Shown here: positions 20,144 to 31,197 of the stretch, piece by piece | How the letters are laid out: every line of letters begins with the position of its first letter | How positions within the stretch are numbered: the first letter of the stretch is position 1 | Source: Bacillus sp. Marseille-Q3570 | Lineage (GTDB): Bacteria; Bacillota; Bacilli; Bacillales; Fictibacillaceae | Length of the DNA: 62,586 nucleotides | Assembly (NCBI RefSeq): GCF_946151055.1 | Contig: NZ_CAMGYZ010000022.1 | Location: 1 to 62,586, forward strand | Direction of reading: 5' to 3' | Translations under genes and position numbers: made by a program | The notes under the pieces: generated by a model | The model's database searches: none | The model's input: only the letters and a program-made list of their open reading frames with translations | What the model was told of the DNA's origin: nothing

Positions 20144-20512
20144 TTAAAGAACTTCTGGCGCTAATGAAACGATTTTCATGAATTGATTGTCACGTAATTC
20201 ACGTGCGACAGGTCCGAAAATACGTGTTCCTCTTGGGCTCTTGTCGTCACGTACGATTACTGCAGCATTCTCATCGAAACGGATGTATGATCCGTCTGGA
20301 CGACGCATACCGCGCTTAGAACGTACGATTACAGCACGAACGACTTCACCTTTCTTAACAACGCCTCCTGGTGTTGCGGATTTAACAGAACACACAACCA
20401 TATCACCGATGTTCGCATACTTACGTCCAGATCCACCGAGGACCTTGATAGTTAGTAGTTCACGAGCTCCAGAGTTGTCAGCGACTTTCAAGCGTGATTC
20501 TTGTTGAATCAT
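20144..20512 (-). CDS. rplN: 50S ribosomal protein L14
   Basis: 122 aa, the normal length. [36 protein letters not shown] and [24 protein letters not shown] are highly conserved signatures. It forms inter-subunit bridges with 16S rRNA. It follows rpsQ by 46 bp. Confidence 0.99.
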   Translation of the reverse strand: MIQQESRLKVADNSGARELLTIKVLGGSGRKYANIGDMVVCSVKSATPGGVVKKGEVVRAVIVRSKRGMRRPDGSYIRFDENAAVIVRDDKSPRGTRIFGPVARELRDNQFMKIVSLAPEVL

Positions 20513-20558
20513 TTACGTGTACCTCCTTTCGGACTGAAGATATCGATCCGAACTTTAT

Positions 20559-20822
20559 TTAGATGATGATTGATTCTTCTACTACTTCTACTAGACGGAA
20601 GCGCTTATCTTTTGATAACGGGCGAGTCTCCATGATTTTAACAATGTCACCCATTTTAGCAGTGTTGTTTTCATCATGTGCTTTGAACTTTTTAGAGTAC
20701 TTTACACGCTTACCGTACAATTTATCATTTTTATAAGTTTCAACAAGTACAGTGATTGTCTTTTCCATTTTATCGGAAACGACACGACCTACATATACTT
20801 TGCGTTGATTGCGATCGCTCAT
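20559..20822 (-). CDS. rpsQ: 30S ribosomal protein S17
   Basis: 87 aa OB-fold protein. [18 protein letters not shown] and [21 protein letters not shown] are typical. It binds 16S rRNA helix 11 early in assembly. It follows rpmC by 21 bp. Confidence 0.98.
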   Translation of the reverse strand: MSDRNQRKVYVGRVVSDKMEKTITVLVETYKNDKLYGKRVKYSKKFKAHDENNTAKMGDIVKIMETRPLSKDKRFRLVEVVEESIII

Positions 20823-20843
20823 TTTTTAAGTCCTCCCTTCAAT

Positions 20844-22133
<1,290 letters not shown>

Positions 22134-22136
22134 GAT

Positions 22137-22478
22137 TTATCCCTCCTTCTTTTCTGAAACTACGATCGTAATATGACTTGTGCGCTTATTGATGCGGCTT
22201 GCACGACCCATAGCACGTGGGCGGAATCGTTTCAATGTTACACCTTCATCAACAAATGCGGTTTTGATTACCAGGTTGTTCGGTTCCAATTCATAGTTGT
22301 GTTCTGCGTTTGCGATTGCAGAATTCAATACCTTTTCTACAATTGGAGACGCTGCTTTTGGTGTATGACGCAAAATCGCAATCGCTTCTCCAACTTCCTT
22401 TCCTCGAATGAGATCGACGACTAGGCGAGCTTTACGAGGAGCAATTCGAACCTGTTTTGCAACAGCTTTAGCTTCCAT
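22137..22478 (-). CDS. rplV: 50S ribosomal protein L22
   Basis: 113 aa. [17 protein letters not shown] and the beta-hairpin region [19 protein letters not shown] that reaches into the exit tunnel are present; no insertion of the macrolide-resistance kind is seen in the loop. It follows rpsS by 20 bp. Confidence 0.98.
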   Translation of the reverse strand: MEAKAVAKQVRIAPRKARLVVDLIRGKEVGEAIAILRHTPKAASPIVEKVLNSAIANAEHNYELEPNNLVIKTAFVDEGVTLKRFRPRAMGRASRINKRTSHITIVVSEKKEG

Positions 22479-22498
22479 TCGGAGTACCTCCTCTCTTG

Positions 22499-22777
22499 TT
22501 AACGTCTTGTTTTCTTATCATCAGCTGCGTGGCCTTTATATGTGCGTGTAGGTGCAAATTCACCTAGCTTGTGTCCGACCATGTCTTCAGTCACATATAC
22601 CGGCACGTGCTTACGTCCGTCATAAACGGCAATTGTGTGTCCGATGAAATCCGGAAAAATAGTAGAGCGACGAGACCAAGACTTGATGACCTTCTTCTCG
22701 TTTGTTTCATTAAGTGCTTCTACCTTTTTCATCAAGTGATCATCTACGAAAGGTCCCTTTTTCAAACTACGACCCAT
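22499..22777 (-). CDS. rpsS: 30S ribosomal protein S19
   Basis: 92 aa. [40 protein letters not shown] (in part) and [16 protein letters not shown] are typical. It binds the 16S head next to S13. The AAGGGAGG site is 5-8 nt before the ATG. Confidence 0.98.
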   Translation of the reverse strand: MGRSLKKGPFVDDHLMKKVEALNETNEKKVIKSWSRRSTIFPDFIGHTIAVYDGRKHVPVYVTEDMVGHKLGEFAPTRTYKGHAADDKKTRR

Positions 22778-22834
22778 GTTTGTACCTCCCTTCGCGATTG
22801 CGCTACGGTTCGTTTGAACCGTAGTTCAATCCCG

Positions 22835-23665
22835 TTATTTTTTGCGACGACGTACGATATATTTGTCACTTGGCTTGTTTTTCTGACGAGTCTTGTATCC
22901 AAGTGTAGGTTTGCCCCATGGAGACATTGGTGATTTACGTCCGATTGGCGCGCGTCCTTCACCACCACCATGCGGGTGATCGTTAGGGTTCATAACAGAT
23001 CCACGTACAGTTGGGCGTTTACCCATCCAACGAGAACGACCTGCTTTACCGATATTGATCAATTCATGCTCAAGGTTTCCTACTTGACCGATTGTCGCAC
23101 GGCAAGTCAATAGGATTCGGCGAGTTTCACCAGAACGAAGACGTACAAGTGCATAACGCTCTTCCTTACCTAGTAGTTGTGCTTCTGCTCCAGCAGAACG
23201 AACAAGCTGACCTCCACGACCAGGCTTCATTTCGATATTGTGGATGGTAGTACCAACCGGGATATCTTTAAGAGCCAATGCGTTTCCAGTCTTGATGTCC
23301 GCGTCTGGACCTGACATAACTTCCTGTCCAACTTGCATACCTTTCGCAGCAAGGATATAACGCTTTTCACCATCAGCATAGTGGATAAGCGCGATGTTCG
23401 CAGAACGGTTCGGATCATATTCGATCGTAGCAACGCGTCCTGGTATTCCATCTTTGTCGCGTTTGAAATCGATGATACGATACTTACGCTTGTGGCCTCC
23501 ACCTTGGTGACGTGTAGTAATACGCCCTTGGTTGTTACGTCCAGCTTTTTTGCTCAATGGCGCTAACAACGACTTTTCGGGCTGATCTGTTGTAATTTCA
23601 CTAAAATCAGATGATGTCATATGACGACGACCATTTGATGTTGGTTTATACTTTTTGATAGCCAT
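22835..23665 (-). CDS. rplB: 50S ribosomal protein L2
   Basis: 276 aa, essential for peptidyl transferase assembly and subunit association. [21 protein letters not shown], the central [18 protein letters not shown] and the C-terminal [19 protein letters not shown] with its conserved His are all present. Full length, in the S10 operon between rplW and rpsS. Confidence 0.99.
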   Translation of the reverse strand: MAIKKYKPTSNGRRHMTSSDFSEITTDQPEKSLLAPLSKKAGRNNQGRITTRHQGGGHKRKYRIIDFKRDKDGIPGRVATIEYDPNRSANIALIHYADGEKRYILAAKGMQVGQEVMSGPDADIKTGNALALKDIPVGTTIHNIEMKPGRGGQLVRSAGAEAQLLGKEERYALVRLRSGETRRILLTCRATIGQVGNLEHELINIGKAGRSRWMGKRPTVRGSVMNPNDHPHGGGEGRAPIGRKSPMSPWGKPTLGYKTRQKNKPSDKYIVRRRKK

Positions 23666-23691
23666 TTACGGTCCCTCCTTTACGAGTAGGT

Positions 23692-23982
23692 TTATACTCC
23701 TTCGAAGAAATCGAGTTCTTTACTATCAGATGTCAACTGCACAATCGCTTTTTTGCGTTTAGCAGTGTATCCGAAGTAACGACCTACGCGTTTCTTCTTC
23801 CCTTTGTAATTTTGTGTGTTTACATTTTCGACTTTGACACCGAAAATCTCTTCTACCGCGTCTTTAATCTGAGTTTTGTTAGCACGAGGATCTACCTCAA
23901 ACGTGTATTTTCCATCACCCATGATTTCTGTAGTACGTTCAGTGATAACGGGGCGCTTAATGATTTCACGTGCGTCTGCCAT
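23692..23982 (-). CDS. rplW: 50S ribosomal protein L23
   Basis: 96 aa exit-site protein that binds trigger factor and [38 protein letters not shown] and [20 protein letters not shown] are typical. Its start overlaps the rplD stop by one base. Confidence 0.98.
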   Translation of the reverse strand: MADAREIIKRPVITERTTEIMGDGKYTFEVDPRANKTQIKDAVEEIFGVKVENVNTQNYKGKKKRVGRYFGYTAKRKKAIVQLTSDSKELDFFEGV

Positions 23983-24605
23983 TATGCGAGCACCTCCTCT
24001 ACCTTTTCTACAGCATCTTTCGTCATGAATAATTTATCGTGGTTCAGCACATCCAACACGTTCACTCCATCAGCGGTTACGATTGTAACTCCAGGGAGAT
24101 TACGAGCGGATAAAGCTGCAAATTCATTATAATCACCAGTAACGACAAGTGCTTTTGCTTCTGAAGAGAAGTTTGCTAATAAAGCAGCCATCTCTTTTGT
24201 CTTTGGTGCTTCGAACTTAAGCTCATCTAATACGACCACATTGTTATCTTGCACTTTAGAAGAAAGTGCAGATTTGATCGCTAAGCGACGTACTTTCTTT
24301 GGAAGTTTGTAGCTGTAGCTTCTTGGTGTCGGTCCGAATACGACTCCACCGCCTACCCATTGTGGAGAACGAATGGATCCTTGACGAGCACGTCCTGTAC
24401 CTTTTTGACGCCAAGGTTTACGTCCGCCGCCTCTTACCGCGGAACGGTTTTTTACAGCGTGAGTTCCTTGACGAGTTGATGATTGTTGCATGACAACCGC
24501 ATCAAAAAGTACGTTTTCATTTGGTTCAATTCCAAATACATTGTCATTTAATTCGATATCTCCGATTTCAGAACCGGATTGGTTATAAAGCGTTACTTTT
24601 GGCAC
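23982..24605 (-). CDS. rplD: 50S ribosomal protein L4
   Basis: 207 aa. The tunnel loop [20 protein letters not shown] and the following [21 protein letters not shown] are intact, with no sign of macrolide-resistance changes. In E. coli L4 also represses the S10 operon; this is not established for Bacillus. It follows rplC by 18 bp. Confidence 0.98.
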   Translation of the reverse strand: MPKVTLYNQSGSEIGDIELNDNVFGIEPNENVLFDAVVMQQSSTRQGTHAVKNRSAVRGGGRKPWRQKGTGRARQGSIRSPQWVGGGVVFGPTPRSYSYKLPKKVRRLAIKSALSSKVQDNNVVVLDELKFEAPKTKEMAALLANFSSEAKALVVTGDYNEFAALSARNLPGVTIVTADGVNVLDVLNHDKLFMTKDAVEKVEEVLA

Positions 24606-24622
24606 CGGTGTATCCTCCTTTC

Positions 24623-25261
24623 TTACTTAGCTTCTTTAGCCTTGACTGCAGATTCTACTGTAACGTAGCTCTTTTTCGCACCAGGTACGTTACCTTTGAT
24701 CAAAAGTAGGTTGCGCTCAGCGTCAACTCTAGCAATTTCAAGGTTTTGTACAGTAACTGTGTTTCCACCCATACGTCCAGGAAGTTTCTTTCCTTTGAAT
24801 ACGTGCATAGGATCAACAGCTCCCATTGAACCAGGGCGACGGTGGTAACGTGAACCGTGAGTCATTGGTCCGCGTGATTGTCCGTGGCGCTTGATCGCAC
24901 CTTGGAATCCTTTACCTTTTGATGTTCCAGTGACGTCGACTTTGTCGCCTTCCTGGAAAATATCTACTTTGACTTCCTGACCAACTTCATAGTCCGCTAA
25001 CTCAACATTGCGAACCTCTTTAACGTAGCGCTTAGGGTTTGTGTTTGCTTTTTCAGCATGGCCCTTTGCAGGTTTGTTAGTACGAGATCCTTTCTTGTCA
25101 GCATAACCGATTTGGATTGCCTCGTAGCCGTCGTTTTCAGCTGTCTTCTTTTGTAGAACAACGTTTGGAGCAGCTTCGACAACAGTTACAGGAATTACCT
25201 CACCGTTTTCTGCAAAAATTTGAGTCATACCGATCTTCTTACCTAAGATTCCTTTGGTCAT
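24623..25261 (-). CDS. rplC: 50S ribosomal protein L3
   Basis: 212 aa. [43 protein letters not shown] (in part) and the loop [15 protein letters not shown] near the peptidyl transferase centre are present. It is one of the first proteins in 50S assembly. It follows rpsJ by 39 bp. Confidence 0.98.
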   Translation of the reverse strand: MTKGILGKKIGMTQIFAENGEVIPVTVVEAAPNVVLQKKTAENDGYEAIQIGYADKKGSRTNKPAKGHAEKANTNPKRYVKEVRNVELADYEVGQEVKVDIFQEGDKVDVTGTSKGKGFQGAIKRHGQSRGPMTHGSRYHRRPGSMGAVDPMHVFKGKKLPGRMGGNTVTVQNLEIARVDAERNLLLIKGNVPGAKKSYVTVESAVKAKEAK

Positions 25262-25299
25262 TCGTCACACCTCCTAATATATCCTTATGATTTTTGTTT

Positions 25300-25707
<408 letters not shown>

Positions 25708-25741
25708 CTACTTCATCGCAAAATGATGGCCAACATTACAG

Positions 25742-25770
25742 ATTATACTAGAGTCGCAAGGGTTTTGCAA
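25742..25770 (-). promoter_or_regulatory. Promoter of the S10-spc-alpha supercluster
   Basis: On the minus strand TTGCAA (25765-25770) and a perfect TATAAT (25742-25747) are 17 bp apart. The transcript would have a leader of about 125 nt before rpsJ, rich in GGCC and CGGG tracts around 25680-25710. No other promoter is obvious until rplQ, so much of the roughly 15 kb cluster may depend on it. Confidence 0.85.
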
Positions 25771-25774
25771 GCAA

Positions 25775-26006
25775 CTTTAGTGCATGTAAGTATTCAGCCA
25801 CACTTGAACTATTATAATGGTTCTGCCTATGATTTGCAAGGAATTTTTGAATAGAATCGAAATTTGTTGGGGACGGGATTTTTATTTGAAGTCCTTCGAT
25901 CCTTATTACGGAATAAAAAATGGCGATGGACTTTTCAGATCCAGGAAATCAAGCTGTTTCAATGCAGGACTGACGATCGTCAGTCTTCTATTTTGGAATT
26001 ATGTTG
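25775..26006. other. Intergenic stretch between the S10 promoter and the tuf-side repeats
   Basis: No credible gene is present. A plus-strand frame at 25817-26053 has no ribosome site. The only clear element is an 18-bp perfect palindrome at 25968-25985 (GACTGACGA and its complement), followed on the plus strand by a T-rich stretch, so it could be a weak plus-strand terminator or a protein-binding site. Confidence 0.6.
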
Positions 26007-26117
26007 TTTTTAGACTTATTCGGAACGTTTTAGACTGCTTTGAGAATTTTTAGACATAGAGGATCAATTTTTAGACATATTTTTAAAATTTTTAGATTTA
26101 TGTCCTGGCTTTTAGAA
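26007..26117. repeat. Six TTTTAGAC-like boxes with 20-21 bp period
   Basis: TAGAC or TAGAW preceded by a T run begins at 26011, 26031, 26051, 26072, 26093 and 26113, that is at steps of 20, 20, 21, 21 and 20 bp. The sequence between boxes is not conserved. This spacing is two helical turns, as in arrays bound by proteins on one face of DNA. It lies between tuf and rpsJ. Confidence 0.8.
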
Positions 26118-26149
26118 TTGAATCAGTGATATGGTATTACGTTTTTCAT

Positions 26150-26263
26150 TTATCTCTACAACTTCATAGTGAAACGCCTCAAATTTAAAATTATCTCTAC
26201 AACTCAGAAATTATCTCTACAACTTGGGAATTTCCTCTACAACGCAAAATTTATCTCTACAAC
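26150..26263. repeat. Five TTATCTCTACAAC boxes, four with exact 20-bp period
   Basis: The 13-bp box occurs at 26150, 26191, 26211, 26231 (TTTCCTCTACAAC) and 26251. The last four are exactly 20 bp apart and the first is 41 bp before the second. The 7-bp tails differ. The array lies just after the tuf terminator (transcription sense) and next to the TAGAC-box array, which has nearly the same period. Confidence 0.9.
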
Positions 26264-26265
26264 AC

Positions 26266-26296
26266 AAGAAAAGCACCCCGCAAAATACGGAGTGCT
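26266..26296 (-). terminator. Terminator of the str operon (after tuf)
   Basis: On the minus strand AGCACTCCG pairs with CGGGGTGCT (9 bp, one G-U pair, 7-nt loop), followed by TTTTC. It lies about 20 bp after the tuf stop. Confidence 0.88.
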
Positions 26297-26314
26297 CTGA
26301 ATCTTAACTAGCGA

Positions 26315-27505
26315 TTATTCAACGATAGTTGATACTACTCCAGCACCTACAGTACGTCCACCCTCACGGATAGAGAACTTTGTGCCGTCTTCGATCGCGA
26401 TTGGAGCGATCAATTCTACAGTCATTTCGATGTTGTCTCCAGGCATAACCATTTCAGTTCCTTCTGGAAGACCGATTGTTCCAGTTACGTCCGTAGTACG
26501 GAAGTAGAACTGTGGACGGTAGTTAGCGAAGAATGGAGTGTGACGTCCACCTTCTTCTTTAGATAGAACATAAACTTCAGCTTTGAACTTAGTGTGAGCT
26601 TTAACAGTTCCAGGTTGAACAAGAACTTGTCCACGCTCGATGTCGTCACGGGAAACACCACGAAGTAGTGCACCGATGTTGTCTCCAGCTTCTGCATAGT
26701 CAAGAAGCTTACGGAACATTTCTACACCTGTAACAGTCGTTTTCTTCGGCTCTTCAGTCAAACCAAGGATTTCGATTTCGTCTCCAACTTTAACTTTACC
26801 ACGCTCAACACGGCCAGTCGCAACTGTTCCACGACCAGTGATTGAGAATACGTCCTCAACAGGCATCATGAATGGCTTGTCGTGGTCACGTTCTGGAGTT
26901 GGGATGTACTCATCGACTGCTGCCATAAGTTCGAAGATTTTCTCTTCCCACTCAGCGTCTCCTTCAAGAGCTTTAAGAGCAGAACCTTTGATTACTGGTA
27001 CATCGTCACCAGGGAAGTCGTATTCAGAAAGAAGGTCACGTACTTCCATTTCTACTAGTTCAAGTAGTTCTTCATCGTCTACCATGTCACACTTGTTCAT
27101 GAATACAACAAGGTAAGGTACACCTACTTGACGAGAAAGCAGAATGTGCTCACGAGTTTGTGGCATTGGGCCGTCAGCAGCAGAAACAACAAGGATTCCG
27201 CCGTCCATTTGTGCCGCACCAGTGATCATGTTCTTAACGTAGTCTGCGTGTCCTGGGCAGTCAACGTGTGCATAGTGACGGTTGTCAGTTTCGTACTCAA
27301 CGTGTGCAGTAGCGATTGTAATTCCACGCTCACGCTCTTCTGGAGCACCATCGATTTGGTCGTATGCACGAGCTTCACCTTTACCAGACTTCTTGTGAAG
27401 TACTGTAGTGATTGCTGCAGTTAGTGTAGTTTTACCATGGTCAACGTGTCCAATTGTACCAATGTTAACGTGGTCTTTGGAACGATCAAATTTTTCTTTA
27501 CCCAT
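26315..27505 (-). CDS. tuf: Elongation factor Tu
   Basis: 396 aa GTPase that delivers aminoacyl-tRNA. The G motifs are GHVDHGKTT, the switch I region [22 protein letters not shown] and NKCD. Domains 2 (about 200-300) and 3 (about 300-396) are complete. It is the last gene of the rpsL-rpsG-fusA-tuf operon. The 119-bp gap after fusA has a 13-bp hairpin that is not followed by a T run. Confidence 0.99.
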   Translation of the reverse strand: MGKEKFDRSKDHVNIGTIGHVDHGKTTLTAAITTVLHKKSGKGEARAYDQIDGAPEERERGITIATAHVEYETDNRHYAHVDCPGHADYVKNMITGAAQMDGGILVVSAADGPMPQTREHILLSRQVGVPYLVVFMNKCDMVDDEELLELVEMEVRDLLSEYDFPGDDVPVIKGSALKALEGDAEWEEKIFELMAAVDEYIPTPERDHDKPFMMPVEDVFSITGRGTVATGRVERGKVKVGDEIEILGLTEEPKKTTVTGVEMFRKLLDYAEAGDNIGALLRGVSRDDIERGQVLVQPGTVKAHTKFKAEVYVLSKEEGGRHTPFFANYRPQFYFRTTDVTGTIGLPEGTEMVMPGDNIEMTVELIAPIAIEDGTKFSIREGGRTVGAGVVSTIVE

Positions 27506-27552
27506 GAGTATGTTCCTCCTTTAAATATAAAAGATAGTTGTTTTTTTATTTG

Positions 27553-27584
27553 TAAGATAGGCGAATAATGCTTCACCTATCTTA
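27553..27584 (-). other. 13-bp hairpin in the fusA-tuf gap
   Basis: TAAGATAGG(C)GAA at 27553-27565 pairs with TTC(A)CCTATCTTA at 27572-27584 across a 6-nt loop, with one wobble. On the minus strand the following sequence is A-rich, not T-rich, so it is not an intrinsic terminator. It may set tuf mRNA stability or processing relative to fusA. Confidence 0.7.
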
Positions 27585-27624
27585 GCTTACAATAAATGTA
27601 CTTTCTTGTACAAGTCGTAAACGA

Positions 27625-29709
27625 TTATTGACCGCTTACTTTTTTGATGATTTCTTCTGAAATGGACTTTGGTACTTCTTCGTACTTTTCGAAGTGCATC
27701 GTGTACGTTCCGCGACCTTGCGTTCTAGAGCGTAGTGTAGTCGCATAACCGAACATTTCAGATAGAGGTACCATTGCACGGATAACTTGAGCGTTACCGC
27801 GAGCTTCCATACCTTCAACTCTACCACGGCGAGATGTTACATCTCCCATGATATCTCCCATGTATTCTTCAGGCACAACGACTTCAACTTTCATCATCGG
27901 CTCAAGAAGTACTGGTTTACAATATTGCTTAGCGTTTTTCAATGCCATGGATCCGGCAATTTTAAACGCCATTTCGTTTGAGTCGACATCGTGGTAAGAA
28001 CCATCGTAGATTCTTGCTTTAAGGTCAATTACAGGGTAACCTGCGATCATACCGTTCTGCATAGCTTCTTCGATTCCGTTTTGTACCGCTGGAATGTATT
28101 CACGTGGTACAACCCCACCGACGATCTTGTTCTCAAATTCGAATCCTGCGCCTTCTTCGTTTGGTTCGAATTCAATCCAAACGTGTCCGTATTGCCCACG
28201 ACCACCTGATTGACGTACGAACTTACCTTCAACCTTCGCGCCTTGGCGGATGGTTTCACGGTAAGCAACTTGAGGTGCACCTACATTCGCTTCAACTTTG
28301 AACTCACGACGCATACGGTCAACGATGATGTCAAGGTGAAGTTCACCCATTCCAGAAATGATCGTTTGTCCAGTTTCTTGGTTCGTTTCAGTTTTGAATG
28401 TTGGGTCCTCTTCTGCTAATTTAGCAAGAGCGATCGCCATTTTGTCCTGGTCAGCCTTAGACTTAGGCTCAACAGACAATGAAATAACCGGCTCTGGGAA
28501 GTCCATTGATTCAAGGATGACTGAGTCATTCTCGGCACAAAGAGTGTCACCAGTAGATGTATCCTTCAATCCAACTGCAGCAGCGATATCCCCTGCATAT
28601 ACAGTTGAGATCTCCTCACGAGAGTTTGCATGCATCTGCAGGATACGTCCTACACGTTCACGCTTATCCTTCGTAGAGTTTTTGATGTATGATCCAGAGT
28701 CAAGTGTCCCTGAGTACACACGGAAGAATGTCAATTTTCCAACGTAAGGATCCGTCATAACCTTAAATGCTAAGGCAGAGAATGGACCATTATCGTCTGC
28801 TTCACGTGTAACTTCCTTCTCTTCATCACCTTCTGGGATGAAACCTTTGATTGGAGGTACATCTAATGGAGATGGTAAGTAGTCAAGTGTAGCATCCAAT
28901 ACAAGTTGAACACCTTTGTTCTTAAATGCAGATCCGCATAGAACCGGGTAGAATTCAACATCTACTGTACCTTTACGGATGCCGGCTTTCAGTTCTTCAA
29001 CTGTAAGCTCTTCACCTTCTAAATACTTCATCATCAGGTCTTCGTCTAATTCAGCTACTGCTTCAACAAGCTTTCCGTGATATTCTTCAGCGAGTTCTTT
29101 GTACTCATCTGGAATCTCACCTGCTTGCGTACGAGTGCCTAGATCATCTTCATAGAAATAAGCCTTCATTTCTACAAGGTCGATGATGCCTTCGAAGTTA
29201 TCCTCTGCTCCGATTGGAAGCTGGATTGCATGTGCGTTAGCACCCAGGCGTTCACGAAGTGTTCCAAGGGAGTAGAGGAAATCTGCTCCGATTTTGTCCA
29301 TCTTGTTGATGAACACGATACGTGGTACATGGTATGTTGTCGCTTGACGCCATACTGTTTCTGTTTGTGGTTCAACTCCGGATTGAGCATCAAGAACCGC
29401 TACCGCTCCATCTAATACACGTAGTGAACGTTCAACTTCAACAGTGAAGTCTACGTGTCCGGGTGTATCGATGATGTTGATACGGTGGTCTTTCCATTGA
29501 GCAGTTGTAGCAGCGGAAGTGATTGTGATTCCGCGCTCTTGTTCCTGCTCCATCCAGTCCATTTGTGAAGCTCCCTCATGAGTTTCACCAATTTTGTGGA
29601 TACGTCCTGTATAGAATAAGATACGTTCTGTCGTAGTCGTCTTACCGGCATCAATGTGAGCCATGATCCCGATATTACGTGTATCTTTCAAGGAGAACTC
29701 TCTTGCCAT
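27625..29709 (-). CDS. fusA: Elongation factor G
   Basis: 694 aa five-domain translocation GTPase. The G motifs are [28 protein letters not shown] and NKMD. The domain IV tip region [17 protein letters not shown] is present. Length and motifs are those of canonical EF-G1, not of tetracycline-resistance relatives. It lies between rpsG and tuf. Confidence 0.99.
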   Translation of the reverse strand: MAREFSLKDTRNIGIMAHIDAGKTTTTERILFYTGRIHKIGETHEGASQMDWMEQEQERGITITSAATTAQWKDHRINIIDTPGHVDFTVEVERSLRVLDGAVAVLDAQSGVEPQTETVWRQATTYHVPRIVFINKMDKIGADFLYSLGTLRERLGANAHAIQLPIGAEDNFEGIIDLVEMKAYFYEDDLGTRTQAGEIPDEYKELAEEYHGKLVEAVAELDEDLMMKYLEGEELTVEELKAGIRKGTVDVEFYPVLCGSAFKNKGVQLVLDATLDYLPSPLDVPPIKGFIPEGDEEKEVTREADDNGPFSALAFKVMTDPYVGKLTFFRVYSGTLDSGSYIKNSTKDKRERVGRILQMHANSREEISTVYAGDIAAAVGLKDTSTGDTLCAENDSVILESMDFPEPVISLSVEPKSKADQDKMAIALAKLAEEDPTFKTETNQETGQTIISGMGELHLDIIVDRMRREFKVEANVGAPQVAYRETIRQGAKVEGKFVRQSGGRGQYGHVWIEFEPNEEGAGFEFENKIVGGVVPREYIPAVQNGIEEAMQNGMIAGYPVIDLKARIYDGSYHDVDSNEMAFKIAGSMALKNAKQYCKPVLLEPMMKVEVVVPEEYMGDIMGDVTSRRGRVEGMEARGNAQVIRAMVPLSEMFGYATTLRSRTQGRGTYTMHFEKYEEVPKSISEEIIKKVSGQ

Positions 29710-29762
29710 AGGGTCTTTCTCCTTCCTTCGAATGTGATTGATAGTTTATTATTTCTTTGATC

Positions 29763-30233
29763 TTACCAACGATAGTGAGCGAATGCTTTGTTCGCTTCAG
29801 CCATCTTGTGCATGTCTTCACGCTTCTTGACAGAAGCACCAGTGTTGTTAGCTGCATCCATGATTTCGTATGCTAGTCTCTCTTCCATCGTTTTTTCTCC
29901 ACGAAGACGAGAGTAGTTCACTAACCAACGAAGTCCAAGTGTCGAACGACGCTCAGGGCGTACTTCAACCGGTACTTGGTAGTTTGCACCACCAACACGA
30001 CGAGCTCTTACTTCAAGAACTGGCATGATGTTCTTAAGTGCTTGGTCAAGTACTTCCATTGGATCCTGGTTTGTTTTCTCTTGTACGATGTTGAACGCAT
30101 TATATAAGATCGTTTGCGCTACACCTCTTTTTCCATCAACCATGATCTTGTTGATTAGGCGTGTCACAAGTTTAGATTTATAAATTGGATCTGGTAATAC
30201 ATCACGACGTTCTACAGGTCCTTTACGAGGCAT
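29763..30233 (-). CDS. rpsG: 30S ribosomal protein S7
   Basis: 156 aa 16S head assembly protein. [16 protein letters not shown], the central [17 protein letters not shown] and the C-terminal [19 protein letters not shown] are typical. The frame extends to 30251 but GGAGGG before the ATG at 30233 sets the start. It follows rpsL by about 95 bp. Confidence 0.98.
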   Translation of the reverse strand: MPRKGPVERRDVLPDPIYKSKLVTRLINKIMVDGKRGVAQTILYNAFNIVQEKTNQDPMEVLDQALKNIMPVLEVRARRVGGANYQVPVEVRPERRSTLGLRWLVNYSRLRGEKTMEERLAYEIMDAANNTGASVKKREDMHKMAEANKAFAHYRW

Positions 30234-30328
30234 GTAGTCCCCTCCTTTCAAAAGTTGTCAATATTTTCGAGTGTTCAAAAGTGGCACAGTTGCCGTTCAT
30301 CATTCGATGAATTTTGAACTACCTTATA

Positions 30329-30751
30329 TTATTTCTTTTCATCTTTAGGCTTCTTCGTTCCATACTTAGAACGACCTTGTCTACGGTCATTGACTCCAGC
30401 AGTATCAAGTGCACCACGAACGATGTGGTACCGTACCCCTGGTAAGTCCTTTACACGACCTCCACGGATAAGTACAACACTGTGTTCTTGTAGGTTGTGA
30501 CCAATTCCAGGGATGTAAGCTGTAACTTCAATCTGGTTAGTCAAACGAACACGCGCGTACTTACGAAGTGCAGAGTTCGGCTTCTTAGGTGTCATTGTAC
30601 CAACACGTGTACAAACACCGCGTTTTTGCGGAGAAGAAAGATCAGTGTTTACTTTCTTGAAGCTATTGTAGCCTTTGTTAAGTGCTGGAGAGTCGGATTT
30701 CTTACCTTTTGAATGACGACCTTTACGTACCAATTGGTTAATAGTAGGCAT
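30329..30751 (-). CDS. rpsL: 30S ribosomal protein S12
   Basis: 140 aa decoding-centre protein. The two loops that govern streptomycin response read [11 protein letters not shown] and [12 protein letters not shown], the susceptible wild-type sequence. It follows ybxF by 111 bp, a gap that includes a strong hairpin. Confidence 0.99.
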   Translation of the reverse strand: MPTINQLVRKGRHSKGKKSDSPALNKGYNSFKKVNTDLSSPQKRGVCTRVGTMTPKKPNSALRKYARVRLTNQIEVTAYIPGIGHNLQEHSVVLIRGGRVKDLPGVRYHIVRGALDTAGVNDRRQGRSKYGTKKPKDEKK

Positions 30752-30823
30752 TTTATATCCTCCCTTCTAATACTTGTATTCCTAGCCCACACATCCAGGT
30801 GGTTCATTTTTGGACAAAATAAA

Positions 30824-30858
30824 GTTTTTGCGCAGGGCTAAAGAGCCCTGGCAAAAAC
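30824..30858 (-). other. Strong hairpin between ybxF and rpsL
   Basis: GTTTTTGC (30824-30831) pairs with GCAAAAAC (30851-30858) and encloses an inner GGGCT/AGCCC stem. On the minus strand TTTATTTTG follows, so partial termination or attenuation before rpsL is possible. Confidence 0.65.
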
Positions 30859-30862
30859 AATT

Positions 30863-31111
30863 TTATCCTATTATCGCAACCGTTGCAGCACCAACGTCAA
30901 TTCCGCAAGCTTTTCCGAGCTTTTTCATAGAGTCGACGTTTGTGACAGGAACGCTTTTTTCTTTTGCGATGTGAACGACTTTATTCGTTACACGCTGATC
31001 TGCATCATTTGCAACGATTAGCTCTTTCACTTCCCCATTCTGAAGGGCTTTTATTGTTTGCTTCGTGCCAACAATAAAATTGGTTGCCTGCGTCACTTTT
31101 TCATAAGACAT
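30863..31111 (-). CDS. ybxF: L7Ae-family RNA-binding protein YbxF
   Basis: 82 aa protein of the L7Ae/L30e/S12e family that binds kink-turn [29 protein letters not shown] (in part), [21 protein letters not shown] are family features. It associates with ribosomes in B. subtilis. It is the first gene after the str promoter, upstream of rpsL, as in B. subtilis. Confidence 0.93.
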   Translation of the reverse strand: MSYEKVTQATNFIVGTKQTIKALQNGEVKELIVANDADQRVTNKVVHIAKEKSVPVTNVDSMKKLGKACGIDVGAATVAIIG

Positions 31112-31160
31112 TTGTTTTTATATCCTCCAAAGCAACAGGTTTATATGAAAGCACTCCGTT

Positions 31161-31189
31161 ATATTATCAGAGTTGAAAAATGTTGTCAA
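31161..31189 (-). promoter_or_regulatory. Promoter of ybxF-rpsL-rpsG-fusA-tuf
   Basis: On the minus strand TTGACA (31184-31189) and TAATAT (31161-31166) are 17 bp apart, just after the rpoC stop. No terminator separates rpoC from it, so read-through from rpoBC is also likely. Confidence 0.85.
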
Positions 31190-31197
31190 CAATACAA

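Noticed and set aside
25817-26053. Plus-strand 78-codon frame between rpsJ and tuf
   Set aside because: No ribosome site, odd composition, and ends in the TAGAC-box array; treated as noncoding.
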